Source of the DNA: Prochlorococcus sp. AG-355-B23
GTDB lineage: Bacteria; Cyanobacteriota; Cyanobacteriia; PCC-6307; Cyanobiaceae
DNA: 46,619 bases
Direction of reading: 5' to 3'
Assembly: GCA_003280935.1 (NCBI GenBank)
Contig: QCDJ01000010.1
Span: 1 to 46,619, forward strand
In this document: positions 37,865 through 46,619 of the stretch, one piece after another
How the letters are laid out: every line of letters begins with the position of its first letter
Position numbering within the stretch: the first letter of the stretch is position 1
The notes under the pieces: generated by a model
Databases searched by the model: none
Seen by the model: the letters and a program-made list of their open reading frames with translations, nothing else
Told to the model about the DNA's origin: nothing
Position numbers and translations under genes: made by a program

Positions 37865-38503
37865 ATGTTTACTATAGCTTTACCAAAAGGAGCTTTGTTA
37901 AAAGAGTCAATTTCAACTTTTAAAAAAGCTGGGTTAGATTTCTCTGATGCGTTGGACGAAAATAATAGATCATTAACATTTGAATCAAATTGCAAACGGG
38001 CAAAAGCTTTATTAGTAAGAAATGGAGATGTGCCTGTTTATGTAAGTTATGGTCAAGCTGATTTGGGTATTGTTGGGTATGACGTTTTAGGAGAATCTGA
38101 ATTAAAAGTCGCAAAGTTATTAGATTTAGGATTTGGTGGTTGTTATATGTCGTTGGCAGTTAAGAAAAATAGCAATTATTCAAAACCAACTGATCTTCCA
38201 GCGAACTGTAAAGTAGCAAGTAAATTTATAAAAACAGCAAGATCTTATTTTGAAGAATTAAATATTCCTGTAGAAATAGTTCATTTGACAGGATCAGTCG
38301 AGCTTGGTCCTATTACAGGTATGGCCGAGGCAATAGTTGATTTGGTGGCAACTGGAAAGACTCTCAAAGAGAATGGTTTAATTAAAATAGATGATCTTTA
38401 TTACTCGACTGCAAGACTAATAGGAAATCCTTTATCTATGAGGTTAGATGATAATCATCTCAGAGATACTATTTTATCAATAGAATCAACAAATGCTTTA
38501 TAG
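37865..38503 (+). CDS. hisG: ATP phosphoribosyltransferase, short form
   Basis: HisG catalyses the first step of histidine synthesis. The N-terminus [15 protein letters not shown] and the phosphate-binding segment [20 protein letters not shown] are characteristic. At 212 residues it is the short form, which lacks the C-terminal regulatory domain and needs HisZ as partner; HisZ is not in this window. It is divergent from gloB and 12 nt before the ABC transporter gene. Confidence 0.97.
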   Translation: MFTIALPKGALLKESISTFKKAGLDFSDALDENNRSLTFESNCKRAKALLVRNGDVPVYVSYGQADLGIVGYDVLGESELKVAKLLDLGFGGCYMSLAVKKNSNYSKPTDLPANCKVASKFIKTARSYFEELNIPVEIVHLTGSVELGPITGMAEAIVDLVATGKTLKENGLIKIDDLYYSTARLIGNPLSMRLDDNHLRDTILSIESTNAL

Positions 38504-38515
38504 AAGATTAGCTAA

Positions 38516-40312
38516 ATGTTTTTTAAAGATTTTAGAAGGATTAAAAAGTTAGGTAAATATTTAACTAAAGATAAAAAAACAATCTATTTAATCTTGATGG
38601 TTTTGTTACCTGTTTCTTTCTCTGGAGCAATACAACCATTATTAGTTGGTCAAGCAATTACTATTCTAAAGAACGAAACTACAGATGTTTGGCTAAGTAA
38701 AACTTTCTTTGGGCAGTCGATAAATGCCATAATCATAACTTTATTTATAACTGTATTATTCAGATTAGTTCTGCAGGGGTACCAAACTTACAATATCCAA
38801 GCAGTGGGACAACGTTTGACAGCAAGAATAAGAAGAGAACTTTTTGATCATTCAATATCTTTATCTCTTAAGTATCACGATAAAATGCCTGTGGGCAAAT
38901 TATTAACAAGATTAACAAATGATGTTGATGCTTTAGCCGAGGTTTTTGGAAGTGGGGCAGTTGGAGTCATTGCTGACTTCGTTAGTCTGATAGTAATTTC
39001 TTTGACAATGCTGTCAATTGATCGGGGGCTTGCTATTTTATTACTTTTGACTCAAATCCCAGTTTCATATTTTATTATCTGGCTTCAAAAACGTTACAGA
39101 AGAGCCAATTATCAAGTAAGGGAAGAATTGTCTCAACTAAACTCTGATTTTCAAGAGAATCTTCAAGGTTTAGAAGTGGTTCAGATGTTCAGAAGAGAGG
39201 CTTTTAATAGCAAGAAATTTTCCAAAACTGGAGTTGCTTATAAGAAAGCAGTTAATGGAACAATATTTTATGACAGTAGTATTTCGGCGTTTATAGAATG
39301 GATTTCTCTTGCTGCAGTTTCCTTGGTTTTGGCGGTTGGAGGATATCTTGTTACTTCTGGAAATATTGGTTTAGGAACATTAACAACTTTTATTTTATAT
39401 TCTCAAAGACTTTTTGAACCTTTAAGGCAGCTTGCAGAAAGATTTACTCAAATACAAGGAGGTTTAACAGCTGTAGAAAGAATAAACGAATTATTGGATG
39501 AAGAAATACAGATTAAGGACTCTACTTCTGCAAAACATTTCTTAGAAAATGCTAAAAATGTAAATAAAAAATTTAAGGGCAAAATTGAGTTCAAGAATGT
39601 TAATTTTTTCTACAACGAAGGAGAATATATTTTAAAGAATTTATCTTTCAAGATCAATCCAGGAGAGCATGTAGCTTTTGTAGGCCCAACTGGTTCAGGT
39701 AAGACAACCTTAATAAGATTATTGTGTAGATTGTATGAACCTCAATCGGGTCAAATTTTAATTGATGATATAGATATCAAAGATATTCCTATTGCAACAC
39801 TTAGAAATATGTTGGGAGTAGTTTTGCAAGATACTTTTATCTTTAGTGGGAATGTCGCAGATAATTTAAAACTGAATTCGAATCTAGACAATCTTGAATT
39901 AGAAAATCTTTGTTACGAATTAGGGTTAGATAATTTGTTAAAAAAATTACCAGAAGGTTTGAACACCTCAATAAGAGAAAGAGGGGGAAATCTCTCTTCT
40001 GGAGAGAGACAACTTCTTTCCGTAGCTCGAGTAGCGATTAGAAATCCTGTTGTTTTAATAATGGACGAAGCAACAGCGTTTATGGATCCCTCAACAGAGG
40101 CTACTTTGCAGAAGGATCTTGAAAGAATTCTATCAAAAAGAACAGCATTAGTAATAGCTCACAGATTAGCAACTATTGAAAGTTCTGATAAGATTTTAGT
40201 TTTGAAAGGGGGATCATTAGTTGAGGAGGGAACACATAGTGAATTAAGACTGAAAAAGGGTTTATATTTTCAGCTCTCTGAGCTTCAACAAAAGGGGTTT
40301 GTGAATTTTTAA
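38516..40312 (+). CDS. ABC exporter, fused permease and ATPase (MsbA/multidrug type)
   Basis: Residues 20-320 form the six-helix type IV exporter membrane domain. The ATPase domain follows from about 360, with Walker A VGPTGSGKTTL, signature LSSGERQL, Walker B VVLIMDEATAFMD and the switch His in IAHRLATI. Length 598 is that of homodimeric half-transporters. The substrate is unknown (lipid or drug-like molecules in relatives). Its stop overlaps the start of the acetyltransferase gene (TAATG). Confidence 0.92.
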   Translation: MFFKDFRRIKKLGKYLTKDKKTIYLILMVLLPVSFSGAIQPLLVGQAITILKNETTDVWLSKTFFGQSINAIIITLFITVLFRLVLQGYQTYNIQAVGQRLTARIRRELFDHSISLSLKYHDKMPVGKLLTRLTNDVDALAEVFGSGAVGVIADFVSLIVISLTMLSIDRGLAILLLLTQIPVSYFIIWLQKRYRRANYQVREELSQLNSDFQENLQGLEVVQMFRREAFNSKKFSKTGVAYKKAVNGTIFYDSSISAFIEWISLAAVSLVLAVGGYLVTSGNIGLGTLTTFILYSQRLFEPLRQLAERFTQIQGGLTAVERINELLDEEIQIKDSTSAKHFLENAKNVNKKFKGKIEFKNVNFFYNEGEYILKNLSFKINPGEHVAFVGPTGSGKTTLIRLLCRLYEPQSGQILIDDIDIKDIPIATLRNMLGVVLQDTFIFSGNVADNLKLNSNLDNLELENLCYELGLDNLLKKLPEGLNTSIRERGGNLSSGERQLLSVARVAIRNPVVLIMDEATAFMDPSTEATLQKDLERILSKRTALVIAHRLATIESSDKILVLKGGSLVEEGTHSELRLKKGLYFQLSELQQKGFVNF

Positions 40313-40842
40313 TGATTTTTAGAAACCAAGGATCGTTAATAAAAAAATCAAACAGTATATCAAAGGATGAGCTGATAGATCTCTATGGTTTAAATTCTTA
40401 TGAGTTCATTCAAACAACTAAAGAAGAAATATTTGTATGTAGTAAAAATAAAGATTTAGATTTAATAGAACTAGACCAACTTTTGCAAACTGTTGGTTGG
40501 AGCAGAAGACCTATAAGGAGGGTAAAAAGAGCTTTAGAATTCAGTATATTGGTGGTTGGGTTATGGCGTCATGATGATAAATTTCCCAGACTAGTTGGAT
40601 TTGCGAGATGCACTGGCGATGGAATTCTAGAAGCAACGGTTTGGGATGTGGCTATTAACCCTGTCTATCAAGGACTTGGATTGGGGAAAGAGTTAATGAA
40701 ATATGTCCTAGAAGAATTGAAAAATATTGGAATTTCTAAAGTAACTCTTTTTGCTGATGCTGAAGTGGTTTCATTTTACAAAAGACAAGGTTGGACTTTA
40801 GAACCTAGAGGGTCGAAATGTGCTTTTTGGTATGCAAATTAA
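40312..40842 (+). CDS. ycf52: GNAT acetyltransferase, Ycf52-like
   Basis: A Gcn5-related N-acetyltransferase of 176 residues. The acetyl-CoA site is visible in DVAINPVYQGLGLGKELMKYV, preceded by LLQTVGWSRRPIRRVKRAL and followed by VTLFADAEVVSFYKRQGW, all matching the plastid/cyanobacterial Ycf52 (NSI-like) group. Plant relatives acetylate photosynthetic proteins and serotonin; the target here is unknown. The TAATG overlap with the ABC exporter implies coupled translation. Confidence 0.85.
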   Translation: MIFRNQGSLIKKSNSISKDELIDLYGLNSYEFIQTTKEEIFVCSKNKDLDLIELDQLLQTVGWSRRPIRRVKRALEFSILVVGLWRHDDKFPRLVGFARCTGDGILEATVWDVAINPVYQGLGLGKELMKYVLEELKNIGISKVTLFADAEVVSFYKRQGWTLEPRGSKCAFWYAN

Positions 40843-41526
40843 TCATTTTTTGTAGTAGTCAGAATATATAGATTTTAACGATTCGCCTTTTAACCATCTT
40901 CTTCTAAAGTGCCAGTTCCTAATTGCTTGGAGAAAAATATTAGTTCTTTCCCACTTCCTTGAACTTATAAAAATAGGAAAATTTAATTGTTTTAAATCTT
41001 TTTTTTGGTTTAATCTCATTAAAAAATCTACATCTTCCATCAAAGGTATATTTCTAAAACCATTATTCTTAAAATAGATTTTTCTATGAATTATTAAACC
41101 TTGATCACCATACGGTTGTTTAAAAAATTTACTTCTAATATTCACGAGAATTTCGAGGACTCTATAAATTATCTTTTTGTGATTAATTTTGAATTCAAAA
41201 TAGTAAATAATATTCTTGTTTCCTTTTAAAAATGAGTTTATTTTTTTTAACCAATTTTGAGTTAATCTTGTGTCCGCATGTAAAAATATGAGCCACTCTC
41301 CTTTTGAATTTTTAGCTCCAATATCTAATTGTAGACCTCGATTCCTTTCTTTGGATATAAATACTTTTGCTCCATAAATATTTGCTATATCAATAGTTTT
41401 ATCTTCACTTCCACTATCAACAATTATGATTTCGCCCTCTTTCTGAATACTTGACAAGTCTGAAAGCAATAATGGCAAATTATTAGCTTCATTAATAGTT
41501 GGAATAATAATTGAGATTTTTGACAA
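40843..41526 (-). CDS. Family 2 glycosyltransferase (TIGR04283-like)
   Basis: The GT-A fold shows ISIIIPTINEANNL at the N-terminus, the metal-binding region GEWLIFLHADTRL, and PLMEDVDFLMRL later. NCBI names this group after arsenosugar biosynthesis, but many members are plain glycosyltransferases. Start codons are uncertain: TTG at 41526 places the first strand normally, while TTG at 41553 or 41547 is also open. Either way it overlaps the preceding DUF2064 gene, so the two are coupled. It converges with the GNAT gene with no gap. Confidence 0.82.
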   Translation of the reverse strand: MSKISIIIPTINEANNLPLLLSDLSSIQKEGEIIIVDSGSEDKTIDIANIYGAKVFISKERNRGLQLDIGAKNSKGEWLIFLHADTRLTQNWLKKINSFLKGNKNIIYYFEFKINHKKIIYRVLEILVNIRSKFFKQPYGDQGLIIHRKIYFKNNGFRNIPLMEDVDFLMRLNQKKDLKQLNFPIFISSRKWERTNIFLQAIRNWHFRRRWLKGESLKSIYSDYYKK

Positions 41527-42166
41527 GTCGATTACTTCTATTTTCAATATCAATAATTGTATCTATATCAATTTTTTTATCTAAAAACTTATATCTTAAT
41601 TTTGTTGTAGCAAAATTATCAATTGTATTTTGAAGAACATTTTCTGTCCCCCACTTTATGTTGATAAAAGGTAAATATATATGCGATGATATTATTTTTT
41701 CTGATAAACCAATAAGCCAATATCCTCCATCATTAGATGGTCCTAAAATAAGATCATTTTGTTGAAGCTCTTTTAGTGTATTCAATAAATCTTGATGGCA
41801 TAAATCTGGAAGATCAGTACCAATAAAAATAATATTTTTGATCTTATGTCTTGCACAAAATTTTTTGTTGATAATTATTTGCCGTTTCATTTTTTCTCCC
41901 AAGCAGCCATTCCCCTGTAAATTAAATTTTTTGATGCCTAATTCTCTAGTCCATCTTTTACAGTTACCTACCCCCAAACCAGATATAGCGATAGAAATAT
42001 CAATTAGTTTTTTTTCTTGGAGAAATTTTGCGACTGAAATAGTATGTTTGGTCATTAAACTTTGAACCTTTGCAGAATTACTTTTACCTATATCTTTAGA
42101 TAATCTTGTTTTGCATCTTCCAAAAGCATGCCATTTTGCCATGATAATAAGTAATGCTTTATCCAA
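41492..42166 (-). CDS. DUF2064 / TIGR04282-family nucleotidyl- or glycosyltransferase-like protein
   Basis: The family signature is the N-terminal MAKWHAFGRCKTRLSKDIG pattern, with the conserved GxxKTRL core, then FIGTDLPDLC and LGPSNDGGYWLIGL. The fold is like sugar nucleotidyltransferases. The 224-residue product starts at TTG 42166. It is encoded directly upstream of, and overlapping, the family 2 glycosyltransferase, a pairing widespread in bacteria and used by NCBI to name both genes in arsenosugar synthesis. The exact reaction is not shown by sequence. Confidence 0.8.
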   Translation of the reverse strand: MDKALLIIMAKWHAFGRCKTRLSKDIGKSNSAKVQSLMTKHTISVAKFLQEKKLIDISIAISGLGVGNCKRWTRELGIKKFNLQGNGCLGEKMKRQIIINKKFCARHKIKNIIFIGTDLPDLCHQDLLNTLKELQQNDLILGPSNDGGYWLIGLSEKIISSHIYLPFINIKWGTENVLQNTIDNFATTKLRYKFLDKKIDIDTIIDIENRSNRLVKNLNYYSNY

Positions 42167-42303
42167 AAATTTATTGCGATTTAAAATAATTATATGCCTA
42201 TAAAAAATAAAATTTTTCTTATAAATTTGTATGGTGGTATGTTAAGTAATTTTAAATTTGTCGTGATCTTGTGATTTCCTAATGGCCAATTATTAAAATC
42301 CAA

Positions 42304-42320
42304 CTAGATTAATAATCTAG
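42304..42320. promoter_or_regulatory. Perfect palindrome directly upstream of dnaA
   Basis: CTAGATTA and TAATCTAG are a perfect 8-bp inverted repeat around one A, ending 11 nt before the TTG start. It may be an operator or a hairpin that hides the start. It does not match the DnaA-box consensus. Confidence 0.5.
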
Positions 42321-42331
42321 ATAATAAAATT

Positions 42332-43726
42332 TTGCAAGCAATTAATCCTATTTGGGCGGAAGTTCAACAATCACTTCAGAAAACTTTAAGTAAGCCTTCA
42401 TTTGAGACATGGATAAGGCCTGCTAAATTTAATTGTTTTGAAAATGGCTTATTAACTTTAATTGCTCCAAATACATTTTCCAGTGATTGGTTAAGAAAGA
42501 ATTATTGTCAAACTATCGAAAAGGCTGCAAAGGAAATATGCGGCCATGATGTAAAAGTTGTTTTTAAATCTGAAACAAATATAAGCAGCGATTCAACAAA
42601 TAAAGAGAACCTAGATGAAAAGATTGTGAATCATAAAACAAAATCATTTCCTAATAATAGTCAAGATATTTCTTCAAAAAATCGATCCAAAAATCCAAAC
42701 GGTCTAAATTTACGCTACGTCTTTAAAAGATTTGTGGTAGGTCCAAATAGTAGGTTGGCTCATGCAGCGGCTTTAGCAGTTGCCGAATCACCCGGGAGAG
42801 AATTTAATCCATTATTTATTTGTGGTGGAGTAGGTCTCGGTAAAACTCATTTAATGCAAGCAATAGGACATTATCGAGTTGAAATAGATCCAGAAGCAAA
42901 AGTTAAATATGTATCTACAGAAACTTTTACTAATGATGTTATTAGTGGTATTCGACGAGATGGAATGACAGCTATTCGAGATAAATATAGAAATGTAGAT
43001 TTGATTTTAATAGACGATATACAGTTCTTAGAAGGCAAAGAGTATACACAGGAAGAATTTTTTCATACTTTTAATGCTCTTCATGAATCAGGAAGTCAAA
43101 TAGTTATTGCAAGTGATAGGCCACCAAATCAATTATCGGGAATTCAAGAGAGATTAATTTCTAGGTTCTCAATGGGCATGACGGCAGATATTCAACCACC
43201 CGATCTTGAGACGAGGACAGCCATCCTTCAAAAAAAGGCAGAACAAGAGAGGATGAGTCTTCCAAGAGATTTGATTCAATTTATAGCAGGAAGATTCACT
43301 TCGAATATTCGAGAATTGGAAGGAGCATTTACTAGAGCAGTTGCATTTGCATCAATAACAGGCTTGCCAATGACAGTCCAATCAATTGCTCCAATGCTTG
43401 ATCCGAATAGTGTTGGAGTAGTTGTTACTCCAAAACAAGTTATTAATAAAGTGTCAGATTTCTTTAAAGTTTCTACTGATGAATTGATCAGTTCAAGTAG
43501 GAGAAAACCAGTAAGTCAGGCTAGGCAAATAGGCATGTATCTTATGAGGCATGGAACGGATTTAAGCCTACCAAGAATTGGAGATGAGTTTGGGGGTAAA
43601 GACCATACAACAGTTATGTATGCTATTGAACAAGTTGAAAAAAAATTATCTATTGATCCAAATATTGCAAGTCAAGTACAAAAAATAAGAGATTTACTTC
43701 AAATAGATTCAAGAAAAAATTTATAG
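42332..43726 (+). CDS. dnaA: Chromosomal replication initiator DnaA
   Basis: DnaA binds origin boxes and opens the duplex. Domain I occupies about residues 5-75 ([11 protein letters not shown] start). The AAA+ core follows with Walker [14 protein letters not shown] and Walker [15 protein letters not shown]. Domain IV ends with the signature [17 protein letters not shown]. Length is 464 with a TTG start; no better start exists in frame. As usual in cyanobacteria, dnaN is not adjacent, and no DnaA-box cluster is seen in the 165-nt upstream gap. Confidence 0.98.
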   Translation: MQAINPIWAEVQQSLQKTLSKPSFETWIRPAKFNCFENGLLTLIAPNTFSSDWLRKNYCQTIEKAAKEICGHDVKVVFKSETNISSDSTNKENLDEKIVNHKTKSFPNNSQDISSKNRSKNPNGLNLRYVFKRFVVGPNSRLAHAAALAVAESPGREFNPLFICGGVGLGKTHLMQAIGHYRVEIDPEAKVKYVSTETFTNDVISGIRRDGMTAIRDKYRNVDLILIDDIQFLEGKEYTQEEFFHTFNALHESGSQIVIASDRPPNQLSGIQERLISRFSMGMTADIQPPDLETRTAILQKKAEQERMSLPRDLIQFIAGRFTSNIRELEGAFTRAVAFASITGLPMTVQSIAPMLDPNSVGVVVTPKQVINKVSDFFKVSTDELISSSRRKPVSQARQIGMYLMRHGTDLSLPRIGDEFGGKDHTTVMYAIEQVEKKLSIDPNIASQVQKIRDLLQIDSRKNL

Positions 43727-43734
43727 TTTTACTA

Positions 43735-44964
43735 TTAACTAGAAATGAAATTTGTAGGATCTTGATCATATCTATGCCTTAAAGGTAACTTATCTATTTC
43801 ATTGATATCACTGAGCGATTCAATTCTATTTAATGATTGCCTTAATAACCTCGCTGAAATGATTGGCATATCTCTTGGAACTGAGATTCTATTTTTTAAG
43901 TATCTTAAAGAGATTCCTGAAAGTTTTTTAGGGATTAATACTTCACCTGTGATCATATGGCTCAAAGCTGATCTCAATGATTCGTCAAAGGATTCTTTAT
44001 TGTATGGGTTTACCTTTAGTAAATTGTCTTTATGTTTTATCACTCTTTTAAGAGCAATTTTTGCGAAATATTTTGACTCATAATTTTGGTTTAATTCATA
44101 ATTCCCTAGACCCTCTCCAGTATCTATTCGCTTAGAGAAAGTAATCTGTTGTTCATTGCTCTCTTTATAGCATCCTCCCATTTGTGGAGGTAAATCATGA
44201 GAATGAGTATGAAAATCTCCTTGAGTGCCTCTATAAGCACTTGTCCCCTCAAAAAGGGTGAGCCAGTTATCTACATTATGATAATTAGATCTTAAATTAA
44301 AACCTTTATAATAAATAAGTGATGCATTCATTCTCTCCATATAAGGAATAAAAATTATATCTCCAACACCAGGCTCTATATCTCCCGTGTTAGAAACTGA
44401 TGGATCAATGAACCCTGATTTAGAGCTACTTAAGATTTCATCGAGTTTAGAGATGGATTCTTTAAATCTTTTTTTTCTAAAAGAGTTATCTATAAAATTA
44501 AAGCTTTCTCGGCAGAGCCAATTACACCAGGATCTGAAAATTTCTCTTTCTAATTCTCGAATTTTGATAAGGTGACTAGATGTAATAAAAGATCCAAGTG
44601 CTCCAAATTCATTTTCTAAAAAAGCTATGATATCGTCGCTTTCAGTTATAACTTGTCCTTTAAATTCAATAGCAGGTAATTTCCCCGATCTGACTTTTTC
44701 AAGGAACCAACTTTCTTTTTGGCCGTAGCAAAACATATTTATTTTCTTGACTCTGTATGGAATTTTCTTAAATTCAAGCCATAACCATATCTTCTGACAG
44801 TAAGGACACCAAGAATGCCTATCCCTATAGAGGGTAACTAATACTTCATTTTCACTATGTCCAAATAATCTTAAATTTGCGTAGGAATTATTTATACCAT
44901 GGACTCTATCAAGATCTTCAACTTCAAATTTATTTAAATCATCCCATGTCAAAATCCCATTCAT
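43735..44964 (-). CDS. Glutathione S-transferase-like protein (CPYC-type thioredoxin-fold N-terminus)
   Basis: Residues about 45-125 form a GST N-terminal domain with the redox-type motif WCPYC at about 53-57, a cis-Pro loop in GKLPAIEF, and the glutathione-binding TESDDIIAFLE. The helical C-terminal domain continues to about 260. A further 150 residues (to 409) make the protein longer than common GSTs. The role is unknown; glutaredoxin-like reduction or conjugation is possible. It is divergent from gor with a 52-nt gap, which suggests shared control of glutathione functions. Confidence 0.8.
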   Translation of the reverse strand: MNGILTWDDLNKFEVEDLDRVHGINNSYANLRLFGHSENEVLVTLYRDRHSWCPYCQKIWLWLEFKKIPYRVKKINMFCYGQKESWFLEKVRSGKLPAIEFKGQVITESDDIIAFLENEFGALGSFITSSHLIKIRELEREIFRSWCNWLCRESFNFIDNSFRKKRFKESISKLDEILSSSKSGFIDPSVSNTGDIEPGVGDIIFIPYMERMNASLIYYKGFNLRSNYHNVDNWLTLFEGTSAYRGTQGDFHTHSHDLPPQMGGCYKESNEQQITFSKRIDTGEGLGNYELNQNYESKYFAKIALKRVIKHKDNLLKVNPYNKESFDESLRSALSHMITGEVLIPKKLSGISLRYLKNRISVPRDMPIISARLLRQSLNRIESLSDINEIDKLPLRHRYDQDPTNFISS

Positions 44965-44992
44965 TATTTGAATTAAAGCTTTAAACTAACGT

Positions 44993-44998
44993 TATAAT
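44993..44998 (+). promoter_or_regulatory. -10 element of gor
   Basis: A perfect TATAAT in the 52-nt gst/gor gap, 18 nt before the gor TTG. A TTGAAT lies 19 nt upstream as a possible -35. The leader would be only about 12 nt. Confidence 0.4.
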
Positions 44999-45016
44999 AG
45001 TTGATTAAAAAAAGTC

Positions 45017-46381
45017 TTGGAATTTGAATTTGATTTAATTGTTGTTGGCGCTGGATCTGGAGGACTCGCTGCGGCTAAACGTGCGGCTAGTTATGGAGCA
45101 AAAGTCGCAATCATAGAAGCAAATCAAATAGGAGGAACTTGTGTGATACGGGGATGTGTGCCTAAGAAATTAATGGTTTATGCAGCTAAAAGTAAAAAAA
45201 ATATGGATTCTTCTGAAGGATATGGATTAAAAAATGAAGGTATTAATTTTGAATCAAATATTTTGTTGAAGAATGTTAGAGAGGAGGTTTCTAGATTAAG
45301 TAATTTACATAGAAATTCTTTAAAGAAGTTGAATATAACTATTTTTGAAGGCTTAGGAAGATTTATTACTCAAAATGAATTAGAAATTATTTGTTCAAAC
45401 ACTAAGAAAATTAAAAACAAAATAAGTTCAAAAAAAATTCTTATTTCAGTTGGAGGTAAACCAAAGAAATTAAATATTCCTGGGGTAGATTTGGCATGGA
45501 CTAGTGATGATATTTTTGAATTAGAAAAATTTCCTAAATCAATGTTAATAGTAGGAGGTGGATATATTGCTTGTGAATTTGCTTCTATTTTCAGAAATTT
45601 AGGTACTGAAGTAACTCAATTAATTAGAGGTCAACATTTACTTAATGGTTTTGATGAGGATCTTTCTTCATGCCTGGAGGAATCAACTACTTTTACTGAA
45701 ATCAAGATAATACACAATACTCAATTAAATTCTATCAAAAAAGTAAATGGAAATCTGGAATCTACCCTAGACTCGGGAGAAAAACTCCTAACTAATAGTA
45801 TCCTTATTGCTACAGGAAGAGAACCAAATCTTTTGCCTTTAAATTTAGATTTTTTAAATCTAAAGATGGATGGCCCATATTTATATGTTGATGAACTTAA
45901 TCAAACAAGTAACGCAAATATTTTTGCAATTGGCGATATTATAAATAAGCCAAACTTAACTCCAGTAGCAATAGAACAAGGGAGAGTTTTTTCGGATAAT
46001 TTTTTTAATGACCAAAAAAGAAAAGTAAATTATGAATATATCCCTAAGGCCGTTTTTACTATTCCAGAAATTTCAACAGTTGGTTTAAGTGAGAAAAGAG
46101 CTAAAGAGATTTACTCTGAAAAAAATATAAAAATTTTCAAATGCAAATTTACCCCTATGTCTAATACCTTTAAAAAGAATAAATCGAAATGTATGTTGAA
46201 GATCGTAGTTCATAAGCTAACTGACAAAGTCCTAGGATGTCATATGTTTGGAGAAACATCTTCTGAGATTATTCAAATGGTATCAATTTCATTAAATGCA
46301 GGGATAACAAAAAAAGACTTTGATATTACTATGGCTTTGCACCCAACTATCTCAGAAGAATTTGTGACTATGTATGGATAA
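45017..46381 (+). CDS. gor: Glutathione reductase
   Basis: Gor reduces GSSG with NADPH through FAD and a disulfide. The FAD motif VVGAGSGGLAAAKRA is at the N-terminus, and the redox pair is in GGTCVIRGCVPKK. The NAD(P) loop VGGGYIACEFA lies near residue 178. The C-terminal His-Glu pair is in HPTISEEFVTMYG. Length is 454 from the TTG at 45017; the lack of an aligned ATG makes TTG the natural start. It converges with the antiporter gene with 2 nt between. Confidence 0.94.
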   Translation: MEFEFDLIVVGAGSGGLAAAKRAASYGAKVAIIEANQIGGTCVIRGCVPKKLMVYAAKSKKNMDSSEGYGLKNEGINFESNILLKNVREEVSRLSNLHRNSLKKLNITIFEGLGRFITQNELEIICSNTKKIKNKISSKKILISVGGKPKKLNIPGVDLAWTSDDIFELEKFPKSMLIVGGGYIACEFASIFRNLGTEVTQLIRGQHLLNGFDEDLSSCLEESTTFTEIKIIHNTQLNSIKKVNGNLESTLDSGEKLLTNSILIATGREPNLLPLNLDFLNLKMDGPYLYVDELNQTSNANIFAIGDIINKPNLTPVAIEQGRVFSDNFFNDQKRKVNYEYIPKAVFTIPEISTVGLSEKRAKEIYSEKNIKIFKCKFTPMSNTFKKNKSKCMLKIVVHKLTDKVLGCHMFGETSSEIIQMVSISLNAGITKKDFDITMALHPTISEEFVTMYG

Positions 46382-46383
46382 AA

Positions 46384-46619
46384 TTATGAATTAGAAAATT
46401 TTAATTTTTCTTGAACAATCAGAAATACTATAAGTAATGCAAAGTAAATAAATAAACTTATCCTTAATTCAAAAAGGAAGTTAAATTCATTCAGGAAAAG
46501 TATCTTATCGAGAATGTAGAAAATATAAAGATTAAGCAAAATAAATCCTTCAATTCTTGTGATTTTCCCTTTGCTCCAGAAAATTGGTAAGCATGCAAAG
46601 GTTGTTAAAACCATAAAAG
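46384..46619 (-). CDS. Na+/Ca2+ antiporter family protein, C-terminal end (truncated by window)
   Basis: Only the last ~78 residues are inside the window: three hydrophobic segments, with KGKITRIEGFILLNLYIFY matching the last helices of the CaCA exchangers (YrbG type). The frame is open through the window edge, so the ATG near 46614 is internal. Its identity is moderately sure because the diagnostic alpha-repeats lie outside. Confidence 0.6.
   Translation of the reverse strand, partial: FMVLTTFACLPIFWSKGKITRIEGFILLNLYIFYILDKILFLNEFNFLFELRISLFIYFALLIVFLIVQEKLKFSNS

Noticed and set aside
37825..37995. N-terminal extension of gloB to 37995
   Set aside because: It would overlap the hisG start on the other strand by over 100 nt, and the family starts at [14 protein letters not shown]; the extension is non-homologous.

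Overview
The window looks like a chromosomal segment of a high-light Prochlorococcus (marine picocyanobacterium). The DNA is very AT-rich and genes are packed tightly on both strands. Diagnostic genes are form IA Rubisco in an alpha-carboxysome (cso) operon, both protochlorophyllide reductases, psaM, the alkane pair (acyl-ACP reductase and aldehyde-deformylating oxygenase), and a ferrochelatase with a chlorophyll-binding tail. Gene order follows what I remember of the MED4-type chromosome. The proteins differ from MED4 in places, so another HL strain, perhaps HLII, is likely; that placement is inference.

Layout. 1-2.4 kb: 3' part of ftsI, then transaldolase. 2.4-6.8 kb (minus): FAD oxidoreductase, frr, pyrH, cobO and an orphan tyrosine recombinase. 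6.9-10.4 kb (plus): hemH, ilvB and a small secreted SNase-like protein. 10.4-13.3 kb (minus): a coupled S1-like / Tab2-like / PgeF-like set. 13.4-18.8 kb (plus): creatininase, ADO, AAR, accA, an SDR and folE. 18.8-21.7 kb: trpF, a site-2 protease, a lipoate ligase-like gene, psaM. 21.7-27.6 kb: a small membrane protein, por, and on the minus strand chlN-chlB-chlL with an unknown gene upstream. 27.7-36.6 kb: csoS1D, rdgB (minus), then csoS1-rbcL-rbcS-csoS2-csoS3-csoS4A-csoS4B, an acRAF-like gene and a small lineage-specific gene. 36.7-46.6 kb: ridA, gloB, hisG, an ABC transporter with a Ycf52-type acetyltransferase, two glycosyltransferase-like genes, dnaA, a GST-like gene, gor and the tail of a Na+/Ca2+ antiporter.

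How they work together. Chlorophyll/heme synthesis (hemH, por, chlLNB, possibly the GG-reductase-like gene), photosystem I (psaM) and carbon fixation (cso) dominate. ADO, AAR and accA link fatty-acid supply to alkane formation. The S1-like and Tab2-like genes are translationally coupled and suggest an RNA-binding or translation module.

No tRNA, rRNA, CRISPR, IS element or prophage block was recognised. I did not find a clearly novel multigene system. The most interesting unexplained structure is non-coding: perfect hairpins in three successive cso-operon gaps, a structured GC-rich element with a 14-nt direct repeat and two palindromes upstream of csoS1, and a perfect palindrome directly in front of dnaA. 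Only one gene-free stretch exceeds 300 bases (29041-29367); its contents are described below.
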